Positions 33,620 to 41,750 of a stretch of 64,000 bases of DNA are shown here, piece after piece. A model generated the notes under the pieces. It made no database searches. It was given only the letters and a program-made list of their open reading frames with translations, and was not told where the DNA came from. Where the stretch lies: assembly GCF_004348985.1 (NCBI RefSeq), contig NZ_SMKW01000041.1, positions 1 through 64,000 on the forward strand. The letters are read 5' to 3'. Position 1 is the stretch's first letter. Each line of letters begins with the position of its first letter. This stretch comes from Saccharopolyspora elongata (GTDB lineage Bacteria > Actinomycetota > Actinomycetes > Mycobacteriales > Pseudonocardiaceae). A program made the translations under genes and the position numbers.

Positions 33620-33693
33620 TGGCCAGGGGCGGGGTCGAACCGCCGACCTTCCGCTTTTCAGGCGGACGCTCGTACCAACTGAGCTACCTGGCC
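33620..33693 (-). tRNA. tRNA-Phe (GAA)
   Basis: Cloverleaf is complete: acceptor GGCCAGG/CCTGGCC, D-stem GCTC/GAGC, anticodon stem TCCGC/GCGGA with loop CTGAAAA (anticodon GAA), T-stem GGCGG/CCGCC with TTCGACC. 74 nt, discriminator A, CCA not encoded. Last of three tRNAs on this strand. Confidence 0.97.
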
Positions 33694-33723
33694 GAAGCGT
33701 CGGCTCAATGCCGTTCGCCTTGG

Positions 33724-33797
33724 CGACCCAGACGGGACTCGAACCCGCGACCTCCGCCGTGACAGGGCGGCGCGCTAACCAACTGCGCCACTGGGCC
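33724..33797 (-). tRNA. tRNA-Asp (GTC)
   Basis: Acceptor GGCCCAG/CTGGGTC, D-stem GCGC, anticodon stem CCGCC/GGCGG with loop CTGTCAC (anticodon GTC), T-loop TTCGAGT. 74 nt, discriminator G, CCA not encoded. Confidence 0.97.
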
Positions 33798-33819
33798 ATG
33801 CTCTATCTTCAGTTGTTCG

Positions 33820-33892
33820 TACCCCCAACGGGATTCGAACCCGCGCTACCGCCTTGAAAGGGCGGCGTCCTAGGCCGCTAGACGATGGGGGC
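33820..33892 (-). tRNA. tRNA-Glu (TTC)
   Basis: Acceptor GCCCCCA/TGGGGGT, anticodon stem CCGCC/GGCGG with loop CTTTCAA (anticodon TTC), T-loop TTCGAAT. 73 nt, discriminator A, CCA not encoded. First gene of the Glu-Asp-Phe cluster, an order common in actinobacteria. Confidence 0.97.
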
Positions 33893-33968
33893 TTGGCCGA
33901 TTCGGAACCGACCCGGCCTTGCCTCCAACCGGCTTTCCCTTTCGGGGCGCCCCGTTGGCAGTGATGAA

Positions 33969-33999
33969 AGCTTACGACACCCCTGCACGGGCCCCGCAA
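33969..33999 (-). promoter_or_regulatory. Candidate promoter of the tRNA cluster
   Basis: On the minus strand TTGCGG (33999-33994) and TAAGCT (33974-33969) are spaced 19 bp, 76 bp before tRNA-Glu. Slightly wide spacing. Nothing else is recognisable in the 315-bp stretch 33893-34207. Confidence 0.4.
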
Positions 34000-34207
34000 C
34001 GGGGGGTCCCTTAAGTCGCGCACAGCCCTCGAGCGCCGCCGATCCGACACGGCCCGAAGCCCCACAATAGCCGTTCTACCTGCAGATTTCATCAATCATG
34101 GAGGACCGCCGCTCGACCGCGGCAACGAGCACTCGACAGCCTCCAGGGGGCTCCCAGGAGCCCGAAACCCGGCAAAGAGGATCAATCGCAAACTTGTGAT
34201 CCACGCC

Positions 34208-34804
34208 TCAGGGTCGGCCGGTCAGTTCGGCGTCCGCGCGCCAGCCGTCCCGGGCGACCCCGGCGAGCACCACGCGCCAGATCTCCTCGAAGCGATCGAC
34301 CAGCCCCTCGGGCTCGTCGCCGACCGTGTGCGCGCCCACCAGCGCCGCGTAGAGCACCCGCGCCGCTTCCGCCGGATCGACGCCCGGGCGCAGCTGTCCC
34401 GCCTCGGTCGCCTTCAGCACCAGCTCGCAGATCGCCTCGTACCAGCCGTCGGACTCCGCCCCGATCCGATTGCAGGCCAGCAACATGCCGGCCCGCAGGA
34501 CGACGTCGCGCTCCAGCCTGCGGGCGGCCTCCGAGGTCAGGCCGACCAGCGTCGACAGCGGGTCCAGACTGCGGCCGGACCACCGCTGCCGCATCGCCGT
34601 CAGGTTCAGCAGGTACTGCTGGGCCAGCGCCTCGGCGACCGCCTCCTTGGCCGTGAAGTGGAAGTAGAAGGCGCCCTTGGTGATACCGGAGCGCCGCAAC
34701 ACCGAACTCAGCGTGGCGGCTTCGTAGCCGATCAGGTCGAACTCCTCCGCCGCAGCGGCCAAGATGGCGCGGCGGGTGAGCTTGGCCCGATGCTGCTGGG
34801 GCAT
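34208..34804 (-). CDS. TetR-family regulator resembling gamma-butyrolactone receptors
   Basis: A 198-residue regulator. The HTH (RAILAAAAEEFDLIGYEAAT, LRRSGITKGAFYFHFTAKEA) and the segment SEAARRLERDVVLRAGMLLA are like ScbR/ArpA-type butyrolactone receptors, which control antibiotic production and differentiation. The ligand-pocket part is not diagnostic by eye, and no AfsA-type synthase gene is in this window, so a pseudo-receptor or other TetR is possible. ATG 34804. Solitary gene. Confidence 0.8.
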   Translation of the reverse strand: MPQQHRAKLTRRAILAAAAEEFDLIGYEAATLSSVLRRSGITKGAFYFHFTAKEAVAEALAQQYLLNLTAMRQRWSGRSLDPLSTLVGLTSEAARRLERDVVLRAGMLLACNRIGAESDGWYEAICELVLKATEAGQLRPGVDPAEAARVLYAALVGAHTVGDEPEGLVDRFEEIWRVVLAGVARDGWRADAELTGRP

Positions 34805-35004
34805 GGCGCGACTCCGGCACGAAGAGGGCGTCCGGGATCCGCCGCCCGAGCGACGTGGTCCACGAACGGATGATCAACTACGCCACCGGAAGTTACCGCG
34901 AATCCGGCCGGTCCGCCCGCCGGACGCGGCGTGGTGCCGGCTCGCCGGAGAACTCCCGACGAGCATCCACCGAAGCACCACGCGGCGGCGCGGCCGACTC
35001 CCGG

Positions 35005-35244
35005 TCAGCGGACGACCGGCGGCTGCCCGTCATCGTCCGGTGCCAATCCCAGCATGTCCAGCAGGAGCTTGCAGTCCTCGGCGTTCTCCGCACCGCGGGC
35101 GACCGCCATCCTGGCGCGGTGCACCTGCTCCGACGAGATCCGCGAGGGCTCACCGGCGCGCGGCACGGGCACCGCGGACGGCTGCCGCGAGGTCCCGTCG
35201 TCCTGCTGCCACAAGAACTTCCGTACGTCCAGCGACCCGTACAT
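35005..35244 (-). CDS. Small protein of unknown function
   Basis: A 79-residue soluble protein (MYGSLDVRKFLWQQDDGTSR at the start; SEQVHRARMAVARGAENAED and CKLLLDMLGLAP towards the end). ATG 35244 is preceded by GGGAGGCG at good spacing, and codon use looks coding. Family not recognised. The ~200 bp on either side hold no other gene; a perfect DnaA-box-like TTATCCACA lies at 35278. Confidence 0.65.
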   Translation of the reverse strand: MYGSLDVRKFLWQQDDGTSRQPSAVPVPRAGEPSRISSEQVHRARMAVARGAENAEDCKLLLDMLGLAPDDDGQPPVVR

Positions 35245-35489
35245 GACGCCTCCCCGGCCTCGGGTTCCGGGCGCAGGTTATCCACAGGTTGTCAACAGCC
35301 GCAGCCCCCCAGAGAGTGATTTACCTTCGACGGAGAGTAATCATTCGGCGGTCCTCGATCCACTTCGGATGTTGACCTCGCCGCACCCGCCGGGGCAACC
35401 CCCGCCTGTGCCGTCCACACTGGACGTTCGGGACAGTTGCGGCGGTATCCGCATCCGGTCGTGGCAGGAACTGCCAGGAGGGAATTCGC

Positions 35490-35711
35490 ATGAGCAATCA
35501 GACGTTCACCGTGGGCGGCATGACGTGCGGCCACTGCGCCAGGTCGGTCACCGAGGAGCTTTCGGAGCTGCCCGGCGTCAGCGACGTGCAGGTCTCGGTG
35601 GAGAACGGCCAGGTGTCCGTCACCAGTGCCCAGCCGCTCACCCTGGAAGCCGCGACCGCGGCGATCACCGAAGCCGGCTACACGATCACGGACTGGCCGA
35701 GCTCGAACTGA
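35490..35711 (+). CDS. Heavy-metal-associated (HMA) domain protein, CopZ-like copper chaperone
   Basis: A 73-residue single HMA domain: metal-binding loop GGMTCGHC with the MxCxxC copper site at residues 11-16, then ELPGVSDVQVSVENGQVSV and AAITEAGYTI. Such proteins carry Cu(I) to a P-type ATPase or CsoR-type sensor, neither of which is in the window. GGAGGGA precedes ATG 35490. A GC hairpin at 35873 may end the transcript. Confidence 0.9.
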   Translation: MSNQTFTVGGMTCGHCARSVTEELSELPGVSDVQVSVENGQVSVTSAQPLTLEAATAAITEAGYTITDWPSSN

Positions 35712-35872
35712 GCCGGTACCACCTCGGATCGTTGCGCAGGACCGCCGTCCGGCCCTCGTCCGAAGGTGCCGGACGCACGAATCATGCGTCGAAGGCTCCC
35801 CACCGCGACCTACGGCGTGTCACAATCGGGTCGCTGACACACCCCCGGTCAGCACCTGTGGAGATCCCCTCC

Positions 35873-35904
35873 GGCCCCCGCGCTCTCCCCCTGGCGCGGG
35901 GGCC
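35873..35904 (+). terminator. GC-rich terminator hairpin
   Basis: GGCCCCCGCGC (35873-35883) pairs exactly with 35894-35904 with a 10-nt loop, 160 bp after the HMA gene and 73 bp before the next gene. Confidence 0.55.
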
Positions 35905-35976
35905 CTCCGCGTTTCCGGGCCAGTGAGAGGGCTCACAGCGATTCGCGCGCCGCAACACAACCGTTATCGTGTGCCG

Positions 35977-36435
35977 GTGGCTCTAGGACGAACCAAGACC
36001 AGCAGGCGGCAGCAGAAGCCCGCCGAGCCGGCCGAACCGGATCATGAGTTCGAGTCGTACCTGGCTGCGCTGGCCCCGGAGGAGAACGTCGAGTCCACCG
36101 GGTCCGGACGCCGCTTCGGCGGCTCCCAGGTCTACCAGCTGCGGCTGCCGCTGATGGCCAACGAGCGCCTCCGGGAGCTCGCGGTCAAGCAGGGCACGTC
36201 GCCCGCTGCGCTGGCCCGGGACTGGGTGATGCAGCACCTCGCCGAGGTCGAAGCCGAGCAGGAACCGATCGGCCAGGCCCCGATGGGCCAGGCGCCGGAC
36301 GGCTACGGGCCCGTGTGGCCCGGCGAGGAGACCCAGCAGGACTTCCGGCCCGTGCCCGAGTACGGCGACCAGGCCGGTTACCCCGGCATCGAGCAGACCG
36401 ACGAGATCACCGTGCCGCAGAAGCGGTTCCGCTGA
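35977..36435 (+). CDS. Ribbon-helix-helix-type protein with acidic/Pro-rich tail
   Basis: A 152-residue protein. Basic start (GRTKTSRRQQKP), then YQLRLPLMANERLRELAVKQ and GTSPAALARDWVMQHLAEVE, which has the strand-helix-helix pattern of CopG/Arc-type DNA-binding proteins, and a tail rich in Gln, Pro, Gly and acidic residues. Starts at GTG 35977 (or 35971); a -10-like TTATCG lies 7 nt before, and no Shine-Dalgarno, so it may be leaderless. Target unknown. Confidence 0.7.
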   Translation: MALGRTKTSRRQQKPAEPAEPDHEFESYLAALAPEENVESTGSGRRFGGSQVYQLRLPLMANERLRELAVKQGTSPAALARDWVMQHLAEVEAEQEPIGQAPMGQAPDGYGPVWPGEETQQDFRPVPEYGDQAGYPGIEQTDEITVPQKRFR

Positions 36436-36476
36436 TCCCCTCGACCGAACCGAACAACCCCGACCGATGACGTTCC

Positions 36477-36513
36477 GGCCGGCGGAGGCAACCCCCCGAA
36501 GCCTCCGCCGGCC
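36477..36513. terminator. Bidirectional terminator hairpin
   Basis: GGCCGGCGGAGGC (36477-36489) pairs exactly with 36501-36513, 11-nt loop, between the RHH gene and the convergent acyl-CoA dehydrogenase gene; followed by a T-rich GTCTTCGTT. Confidence 0.75.
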
Positions 36514-36607
36514 GTCTTCGTTCCCGGCTCCGCGCCCGTTCGAAGCGGCGCAGCCCTGAGCCCCGTCCCACGCCGCGGCGCGGCGCGGGACGGGCCTGGA
36601 ACGAGCT

Positions 36608-37765
36608 CTAGGCCGGGAGGCCCAGCTCCCGGGCGATCAGCATGCGCTGGACCTCGCTCGTGCCTTCGCCGATCTCCAGGATCTTGGCGTCCCGGTAGAA
36701 GCGGCCGACCGGGGTCTCGTTCATGAAGCCGTAGCCGCCGAAGATCTGCGTGGCGTCCCGGGCGTTGTCCATCGCCGCGTTCGACGAGGCGAGCTTCGCG
36801 ATCGCGGCCTGCTTCTTGTACGGCTCGCCGCGCAGCATCCGCGACGCCGCGTCGTAGTAGGCCAGGCGCGCGGTGTGCGCGCGCAGCTCCATGTCGGCGA
36901 CCTTGAACTGCATCGCCTGGTACTCGCCGATCTTCCGGCCGAAGGCCTCCCGTTCGCCCAGGTAGCGCAGGCATTCGTCGACGCAGCCCTGGGCGAGGCC
37001 GACGCCGACCGCGGCGATCGCGACCCGCCCCTCGGTGAGCGTGGCGAGGAACTGGGCGTAGCCGCGGCCGCGCTCGCCGAGCAGGTTCGTGGCGGGCACC
37101 CGGCAGTCGTCGAAGGACAGCGCGTGGGTGTCGGAGGCGTTCCAGCCGACCTTCGAGTACTTCTTCGCGACGGTGAAGCCGGGCGTGCCCGCGGGCACGA
37201 TGATCGTGGAGATCTCCTTGCCGCCATTGGGCTTCTGCCCGGTGACCGCGGTGACCGTGACGAGGCCGGTGAGATCGGTGCCGGAGTTGGTGATGAACGC
37301 CTTCGAGCCGTTGATCACCCAGTGGTCGCCGTCGAGCACCGCCGTGGTGCGGGTGCTGCCCGCGTCGGAGCCGCCGCCCGGCTCGGTGAGGCCGAACGCG
37401 CCGAGGATCTCCCCGGCCGCCAGCCGGGGCAGCCAGGTGCGCCGCTGCTCATCGTCGCCGAACCGGTAGATCGGCATGACGCCCAGCGAAACCCCGGCCT
37501 CCAGGGTGATCGCGACCGACGAGTCGACCCGGGCGAGCTCCTCCAGGGCCAGGCACAGCGCGAAGTAGTCGCCGCCCATGCCGCCGTGCTCCTCGGGTAC
37601 CGGCAGCCCGAACAGGCCCATCCGGCCCATGGTCTGCACCAGCGGGTACGGGAATTCCTCGCGTTCGTAGTAGTCGCCGATGACCGGCGCGACTTCCTTG
37701 CGGGCGAAGGTCTGCACGCTCTCGCGCAGGGCTTCGTGCTCTTCACTGAGCCGGTGGTCCACCAT
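36608..37765 (-). CDS. Acyl-CoA dehydrogenase, probable isovaleryl-CoA type (leucine catabolism)
   Basis: A 385-residue FAD enzyme: FGLTEPGGGSDAGS (FAD/substrate loop), VTAVTGQKPNGGKEISTIIV, KVGWNASDTHALSFDDCRVP, RDATQIFGGYGFMNETPVGR with the FGGYG motif, RFYRDAKILEIGEGTSEVQR. The catalytic Glu is probably the one in the terminal EGTSE. Four bases after the biotin carboxylase gene, in the same operon as the carboxyltransferase; the set resembles M. tuberculosis fadE19-accA1-accD1, so isovaleryl- or 2-methylbutyryl-CoA is the likely substrate. Confidence 0.9.
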   Translation of the reverse strand: MVDHRLSEEHEALRESVQTFARKEVAPVIGDYYEREEFPYPLVQTMGRMGLFGLPVPEEHGGMGGDYFALCLALEELARVDSSVAITLEAGVSLGVMPIYRFGDDEQRRTWLPRLAAGEILGAFGLTEPGGGSDAGSTRTTAVLDGDHWVINGSKAFITNSGTDLTGLVTVTAVTGQKPNGGKEISTIIVPAGTPGFTVAKKYSKVGWNASDTHALSFDDCRVPATNLLGERGRGYAQFLATLTEGRVAIAAVGVGLAQGCVDECLRYLGEREAFGRKIGEYQAMQFKVADMELRAHTARLAYYDAASRMLRGEPYKKQAAIAKLASSNAAMDNARDATQIFGGYGFMNETPVGRFYRDAKILEIGEGTSEVQRMLIARELGLPA

Positions 37766-37768
37766 CGA

Positions 37769-39811
37769 TCAGGCCTCCTCTTGAGCGGCGAGGACAGCCA
37801 GCGGCTGGTCGAGTCCGACCGACTGCCCCTTCCTGGCGTGCACTTCGGCGACTACGCCGTCGATCGGCGCGGTGACGGTGTGTTCCATCTTCATCGCCTC
37901 CACCACGAACAATCTCTGTCCACTTTGGACTTCCTGGCCCGGGCTGACGTCGGCGACCAGCACCGTGCCGGGCATCGGGCTGGTCACCACGCCGTCCGAC
38001 CGGCCGCCGCTGCCGCCCCGGTCGGCGAGCATCCGGTGCTCGGCGAGCGCCCAGGTGCGGCCGTCGGCGGCGAGCCAGGTGGTGCCGTCGACGTGCGCGT
38101 ACCGGTAGCGGCGGGTGCGGCCCCGGTAGGTGACGATCAGCTCGTCGCCGTGGGCCTCGACCGAGGCCCGGTGGACGGTTTCAACGAAAGCTGCCGGTCC
38201 TGGCGCGGTTTCGACTGAAACTTCGGCGTCCCGGGACCGGCCGCGCAGGCGGATGGCGACCTCGTCGGGTGTTCCGGCGAAGCGCCAGGTGCTCCAGGCG
38301 GGCTCGCCGAGCCGCCAGCCGTCGGTCACGTCCCACGGGTCGACGACCGGGTCGGTCGGTTCGCCCGCGAGCAGCCGCTCCAGGGCCGCGGCGACGTAGG
38401 CGTCTTCCGGCGTCGTGTTGCTCTCCGCGATGAGTTCGGTCAGGTCGCGCTCGACGAGCCCTGTGTCGAGGCGGCCCGCCAGCACGTCTTCGTGCCGCAG
38501 CAGCGCGCGGAGGAACGCGACGTTGGTGTGCAGGCCGAGGACCGCCGTGTCGGCCAGCGCGGCGTCCAGGCGCCGCAGCGCGTCGGCCCGGCTCGGCGCC
38601 CACGCGATGACCTTGGCCAGCATCGGGTCGTAGTCCGAGCCGACGCGCCCGCCGGCGCGCACCCCGGAATCGACCCGCACGCCGGGCCCGGAGGGCTCGT
38701 GCACGGCGAGGACGTCGCCACCGGTCGGGAGGAAGTTGCGGGCCGGGTCCTCGGCGTAGACCCGCGCCTCCACCGCGTGGCCCTCGATCGACAGGTCTTC
38801 CTGCGCCCACGGCAGCGGCTCGCCCGCGGCGACCCGGACCTGCTGTTCGACGAGGTCGACGCCGCGTTGCCCGCCGACCGAGGTGACCAGCTCGGTCACC
38901 GGGTGCTCGACCTGCAGGCGGGTGTTCATCTCCATGAAGAAGAACTCGTCCGGCCGGTCCGCGGAGACGATGAACTCGACGGTGCCCGCCCCGACGTAAC
39001 CCACCGAGCGGGCGGCATCGACGGCCGCGCCGCCGATGCGGGCCCTGGTTCCGGCGTCCAGCAGCGGCGACGGGGCTTCCTCGATGATCTTCTGGTGCCG
39101 CCGCTGCAGGCTGCACTCGCGCTCGCCGAGGTGCACCACGTTGCCGTGCTCGTCCGCCAGCACCTGGACCTCGATGTGCCGAGGGCGGGCCACGAAGCGC
39201 TCGACGAACAGCGTGTCGTCGCCGAACGCCGACCGCGCCTCCCGGCGCGCCGAGGCGATCTGATCGTCCAACGTGGACTCGTCGTGGATCAGTCGCATGC
39301 CCTTGCCGCCGCCGCCCGCGGAGGGCTTCAGCAGCACCGGGAACCCGATCTCGATCGCCGCCGCGTGCAGGTCGGCGTCGGTCATGTCCGGCTCGCTGCG
39401 CCCGGGCACGACCGGGACGCCGGCGGCGGAAACCGTTTGCTTGGCGCGGATCTTGTCGCCCATCGAATCGATCGCCGAGGCCGGCGGGCCGATGAACTCG
39501 ATGCCCGCCTGCGCGCACGCCTCGGCGAAGCCCGCGTTCTCGGCGAGGAAGCCGTAGCCGGGGTGGATCGCCTGGGCCCCGGTGCCGCGGGCGGCGTCCA
39601 GGATGCGCTTGACGTCGAGGTAGCTCTCGGTCGCCGGGCTCGGTCCGATGTGGACGGCGGTGTCGGCCTCGGCGACGTGCCGCGCGCCGCGGTCGGCGTC
39701 GCTGAACACCGCGACGGAGCGGATGCCCAGCCGCCGCAGCGTCCGGATCACGCGCACCGCGATCTCGCCCCGGTTCGCCACCAGCACCGTGTCGAAGTGC
39801 CGCATCGTCAT
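37769..39811 (-). CDS. accA1: Acyl-CoA carboxylase alpha subunit (biotin carboxylase + biotin carrier), probable methylcrotonyl-CoA
   Basis: A 680-residue protein: ATP-grasp biotin carboxylase (VANRGEIAVRVIRTLRRLGI start, KPSAGGGGKGMRLIHD loop, FIVSADRPDEFFFMEMNTRL, QVEHPVTELVT), a linker, and a C-terminal biotin carrier domain with FVVEAMKMEHTVTAPIDGVV (biotin on the Lys of AMKMEH). It works with the carboxyltransferase encoded upstream. Two ATGs are possible (39811, 39805). Between the two subunit genes a family C palindrome and a family B repeat have been inserted; no hydroxymethylglutaryl-CoA lyase gene is present in the cluster. Confidence 0.92.
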   Translation of the reverse strand: MTMRHFDTVLVANRGEIAVRVIRTLRRLGIRSVAVFSDADRGARHVAEADTAVHIGPSPATESYLDVKRILDAARGTGAQAIHPGYGFLAENAGFAEACAQAGIEFIGPPASAIDSMGDKIRAKQTVSAAGVPVVPGRSEPDMTDADLHAAAIEIGFPVLLKPSAGGGGKGMRLIHDESTLDDQIASARREARSAFGDDTLFVERFVARPRHIEVQVLADEHGNVVHLGERECSLQRRHQKIIEEAPSPLLDAGTRARIGGAAVDAARSVGYVGAGTVEFIVSADRPDEFFFMEMNTRLQVEHPVTELVTSVGGQRGVDLVEQQVRVAAGEPLPWAQEDLSIEGHAVEARVYAEDPARNFLPTGGDVLAVHEPSGPGVRVDSGVRAGGRVGSDYDPMLAKVIAWAPSRADALRRLDAALADTAVLGLHTNVAFLRALLRHEDVLAGRLDTGLVERDLTELIAESNTTPEDAYVAAALERLLAGEPTDPVVDPWDVTDGWRLGEPAWSTWRFAGTPDEVAIRLRGRSRDAEVSVETAPGPAAFVETVHRASVEAHGDELIVTYRGRTRRYRYAHVDGTTWLAADGRTWALAEHRMLADRGGSGGRSDGVVTSPMPGTVLVADVSPGQEVQSGQRLFVVEAMKMEHTVTAPIDGVVAEVHARKGQSVGLDQPLAVLAAQEEA

Positions 39812-39863
39812 CCCTTCGCCTTGCCGAACGGCAGGATCGCAACGTTCTGCCTGGTCAGTGCCC

Positions 39864-39903
39864 GTGCGTGTTTTGGAGTGCTATAGCGCTCCAAAGCACT
39901 CAC
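39864..39903. repeat. 18-4-18 palindrome, family C, adjoining a family B repeat
   Basis: GTGCGTGTTTTGGAGTGC (39864-39881) pairs with 39886-39903 at 15 of 18 positions, with G-U possible at two others; TATA in the loop. Same design as 56709-56748 and the half copy at 11973. Would be expected to stop transcription in either direction. Confidence 0.75.
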
Positions 39904-40100
39904 GAGCTTTTTGTCCTTGAAGCGGCGCAGCCGCTTAGCCCGCCCTTGCAACTCGCACCGTCGCGGGTTCTCAGGCGTCTTCTCGCGAGGGCAGCCCCGA
40001 CGTGGTGAATTGGCATTCATGATGTCGGGGATCCCACAGCGAGAAGGCGACCGTGATTCCCGCAGGGGGGCCGCTACCCGCACCGCCACGCCAGGTGAGC
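39904..40100 (-). repeat. Family B repeat copy 5 (inverted), inside the accD1-accA1 operon
   Basis: Reverse complement of the family: right flank GCGGCGCAGCCGCTT at its left end, stem CTCAGGCGTCTTCTCG (39970-39985) facing a diverged partner at about 40040-40055, loop CATCATGAATGCCAATTCACC. It occupies the 303-bp gap between carboxyltransferase and biotin carboxylase genes, which are normally adjacent. Confidence 0.85.
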
Positions 40101-40114
40101 CGCTCATTGGAAAA

Positions 40115-41728
40115 TCACATCCGGAATACGCCGTAGGAGACGGGTTCCAAGGGGGCGTTGGCGGCCGCCGAGATCGCCAGGCCCAGGACCGTCCGGGTCT
40201 GCTTCGGGTCGATCACGCCGTCGTCCCACAGCCTCGCCGTCGCGTAGTACGGGTGGCCCTGGTGCTCGTACTGGTCGCGGATCGGCTGCTTGAACACTTC
40301 CTCGTCCTCGACCGGCCATTGCTCGCCGCGGGCGTCCAGCTGGTCGCGGCGCACCGTCGCCAGCACCGACGCCGCCTGCTCGCCGCCCATCACCGAGATC
40401 CGGGCGTTCGGCCACATCCACAGGAACCGCGGCGAGTACGCCCGGCCGCACATCGAGTAGTTGCCCGCCCCGAAGGAGCCGCCGATCACGACGGTGAACT
40501 TGGGGACCCGGGCGCAGGCCACCGCGGTGACCATCTTCGCGCCGTGCTTGGCGATGCCGCCCGCCTCGTACTCCTTGCCGACCATGAACCCGGAGATGTT
40601 CTGCAGGAAAACCAGCGGGATGGACCGCTTGTCGCACAGCTCGATGAAGTGCGCGCCCTTGAGCGCCGACTCGCTGAACAGGATCCCGTTGTTGGCGATG
40701 ATGCCGACCGGGTGCCCGTGGATGCGGGCGAAGCCGGTCACCAGCGTCTGCCCGTAGTCGTGCTTGAACTCGGCGAACCGGCTGCCGTCGACGATCCGCG
40801 CGATCACCTCGCGCACGTCGTACGGGGTGCGGCTGTCGGTCGGCACCGCGCCGTAGAGCTCGTCGGGGTCGACCGCCGGCGCTTCGACCGGCGCGACGTC
40901 CCAGGGCCGGGACTCGCGGGGGCCGAGCGTGCTGACGATGGAGCGGACGATGCGCAGCGCGTCCGCGTCGTCGACGGCGAGGTGGTCGGTGACGCCGGAG
41001 GTGCGCGAGTGCAGCTCGCCGCCGCCGAGCTCCTCGGCGGTCACCTCGGCCCCGGTCGCGGCCTTCACCAGCGGCGGGCCGCCCAGGAAGATGGTGCCCT
41101 GCTCGCGGACGATCACCGCCTCGTCGCTCATCGCCGGGACGTAGGCGCCGCCCGCGGTGCACGAGCCCAGCACGGCGGCGATCTGCGGGATGCCCCGGGC
41201 CGACATCGTGGCCTGGTTGTAGAAGATCCGGCCGAAGTGCTCGCGGTCCGGGAACACCTCGTCCTGCCGGGGCAGGAACGCGCCGCCGGAGTCGACCAGG
41301 TAGAGGCACGGCAGGTTGTTGTGCAGCGCGACTTCCTGCGCGCGCAGGTGCTTCTTCACCGTGACCGGGTAGTAGGTGCCGCCCTTGACGGTGGCGTCGT
41401 TGGCCACGACCACGCATTCCCGCCCGGACACCCGGCCGATGCCGGTGATGATGCCCGCCGACGGCGCTTCGTCGTCGTACAGGCCGTGCGCGGCCATCGG
41501 CGAGAGCTCCAGGAACGGCGAGCCGCGGTCGAGCAGCGCGTCGACCCGGTCGCGGGGCAGCAGCTTGCCCCGTTCGACGTGCCGGATGCGGGCCTTCTCC
41601 GGCCCGCCCAGCCGGGCGCGGCCGAGCTGGGTGTTGAGGTCGTCGACGAGTTTCGCGTGCTGCTCGGTGTTGCGGGCGAACTCCGCCGAGTCCGGGTCCA
41701 CGGCCGTGCGCAGGGCGGGCGCATCCAT
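40115..41728 (-). CDS. accD1: Acyl-CoA carboxylase beta subunit (carboxyltransferase), probable methylcrotonyl-CoA
   Basis: A 537-residue carboxyltransferase with both crotonase-like halves: PCLYLVDSGGAFLPRQDEVF, GIPQIAAVLGSCTAGGAYVP, then GFARIHGHPVGIIANNGILF, IPLVFLQNISGFMVGKEYEA and IGGSFGAGNYSMCGRAYSPR. This subunit order and the neighbouring acyl-CoA dehydrogenase indicate 3-methylcrotonyl-CoA carboxylase of leucine breakdown. ATG 41728 with GGAAGGTG upstream. Promoter contains a perfect inverted repeat shared with the divergent TetR gene. Confidence 0.92.
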   Translation of the reverse strand: MDAPALRTAVDPDSAEFARNTEQHAKLVDDLNTQLGRARLGGPEKARIRHVERGKLLPRDRVDALLDRGSPFLELSPMAAHGLYDDEAPSAGIITGIGRVSGRECVVVANDATVKGGTYYPVTVKKHLRAQEVALHNNLPCLYLVDSGGAFLPRQDEVFPDREHFGRIFYNQATMSARGIPQIAAVLGSCTAGGAYVPAMSDEAVIVREQGTIFLGGPPLVKAATGAEVTAEELGGGELHSRTSGVTDHLAVDDADALRIVRSIVSTLGPRESRPWDVAPVEAPAVDPDELYGAVPTDSRTPYDVREVIARIVDGSRFAEFKHDYGQTLVTGFARIHGHPVGIIANNGILFSESALKGAHFIELCDKRSIPLVFLQNISGFMVGKEYEAGGIAKHGAKMVTAVACARVPKFTVVIGGSFGAGNYSMCGRAYSPRFLWMWPNARISVMGGEQAASVLATVRRDQLDARGEQWPVEDEEVFKQPIRDQYEHQGHPYYATARLWDDGVIDPKQTRTVLGLAISAAANAPLEPVSYGVFRM

Positions 41729-41750
41729 GCGGGGGCACCTTCCACCGGGA

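Noticed and set aside
33530..33860. Short open frames across the tRNA cluster
   Set aside because: They overlap well-folded tRNA-Phe, tRNA-Asp and tRNA-Glu genes and read like commonly misannotated anti-tRNA peptides.
35278..35286. TTATCCACA, a perfect DnaA-box sequence, and TTGTCCACA at 48948
   Set aside because: Single isolated boxes; no box cluster, AT-rich unwinding region, dnaA, dnaN or gyrase genes nearby, so no replication origin.
36875..38218. Long plus-strand frames through the acyl-CoA dehydrogenase and carboxylase genes
   Set aside because: Antisense shadows caused by high third-position GC; the minus-strand frames carry all enzyme motifs.
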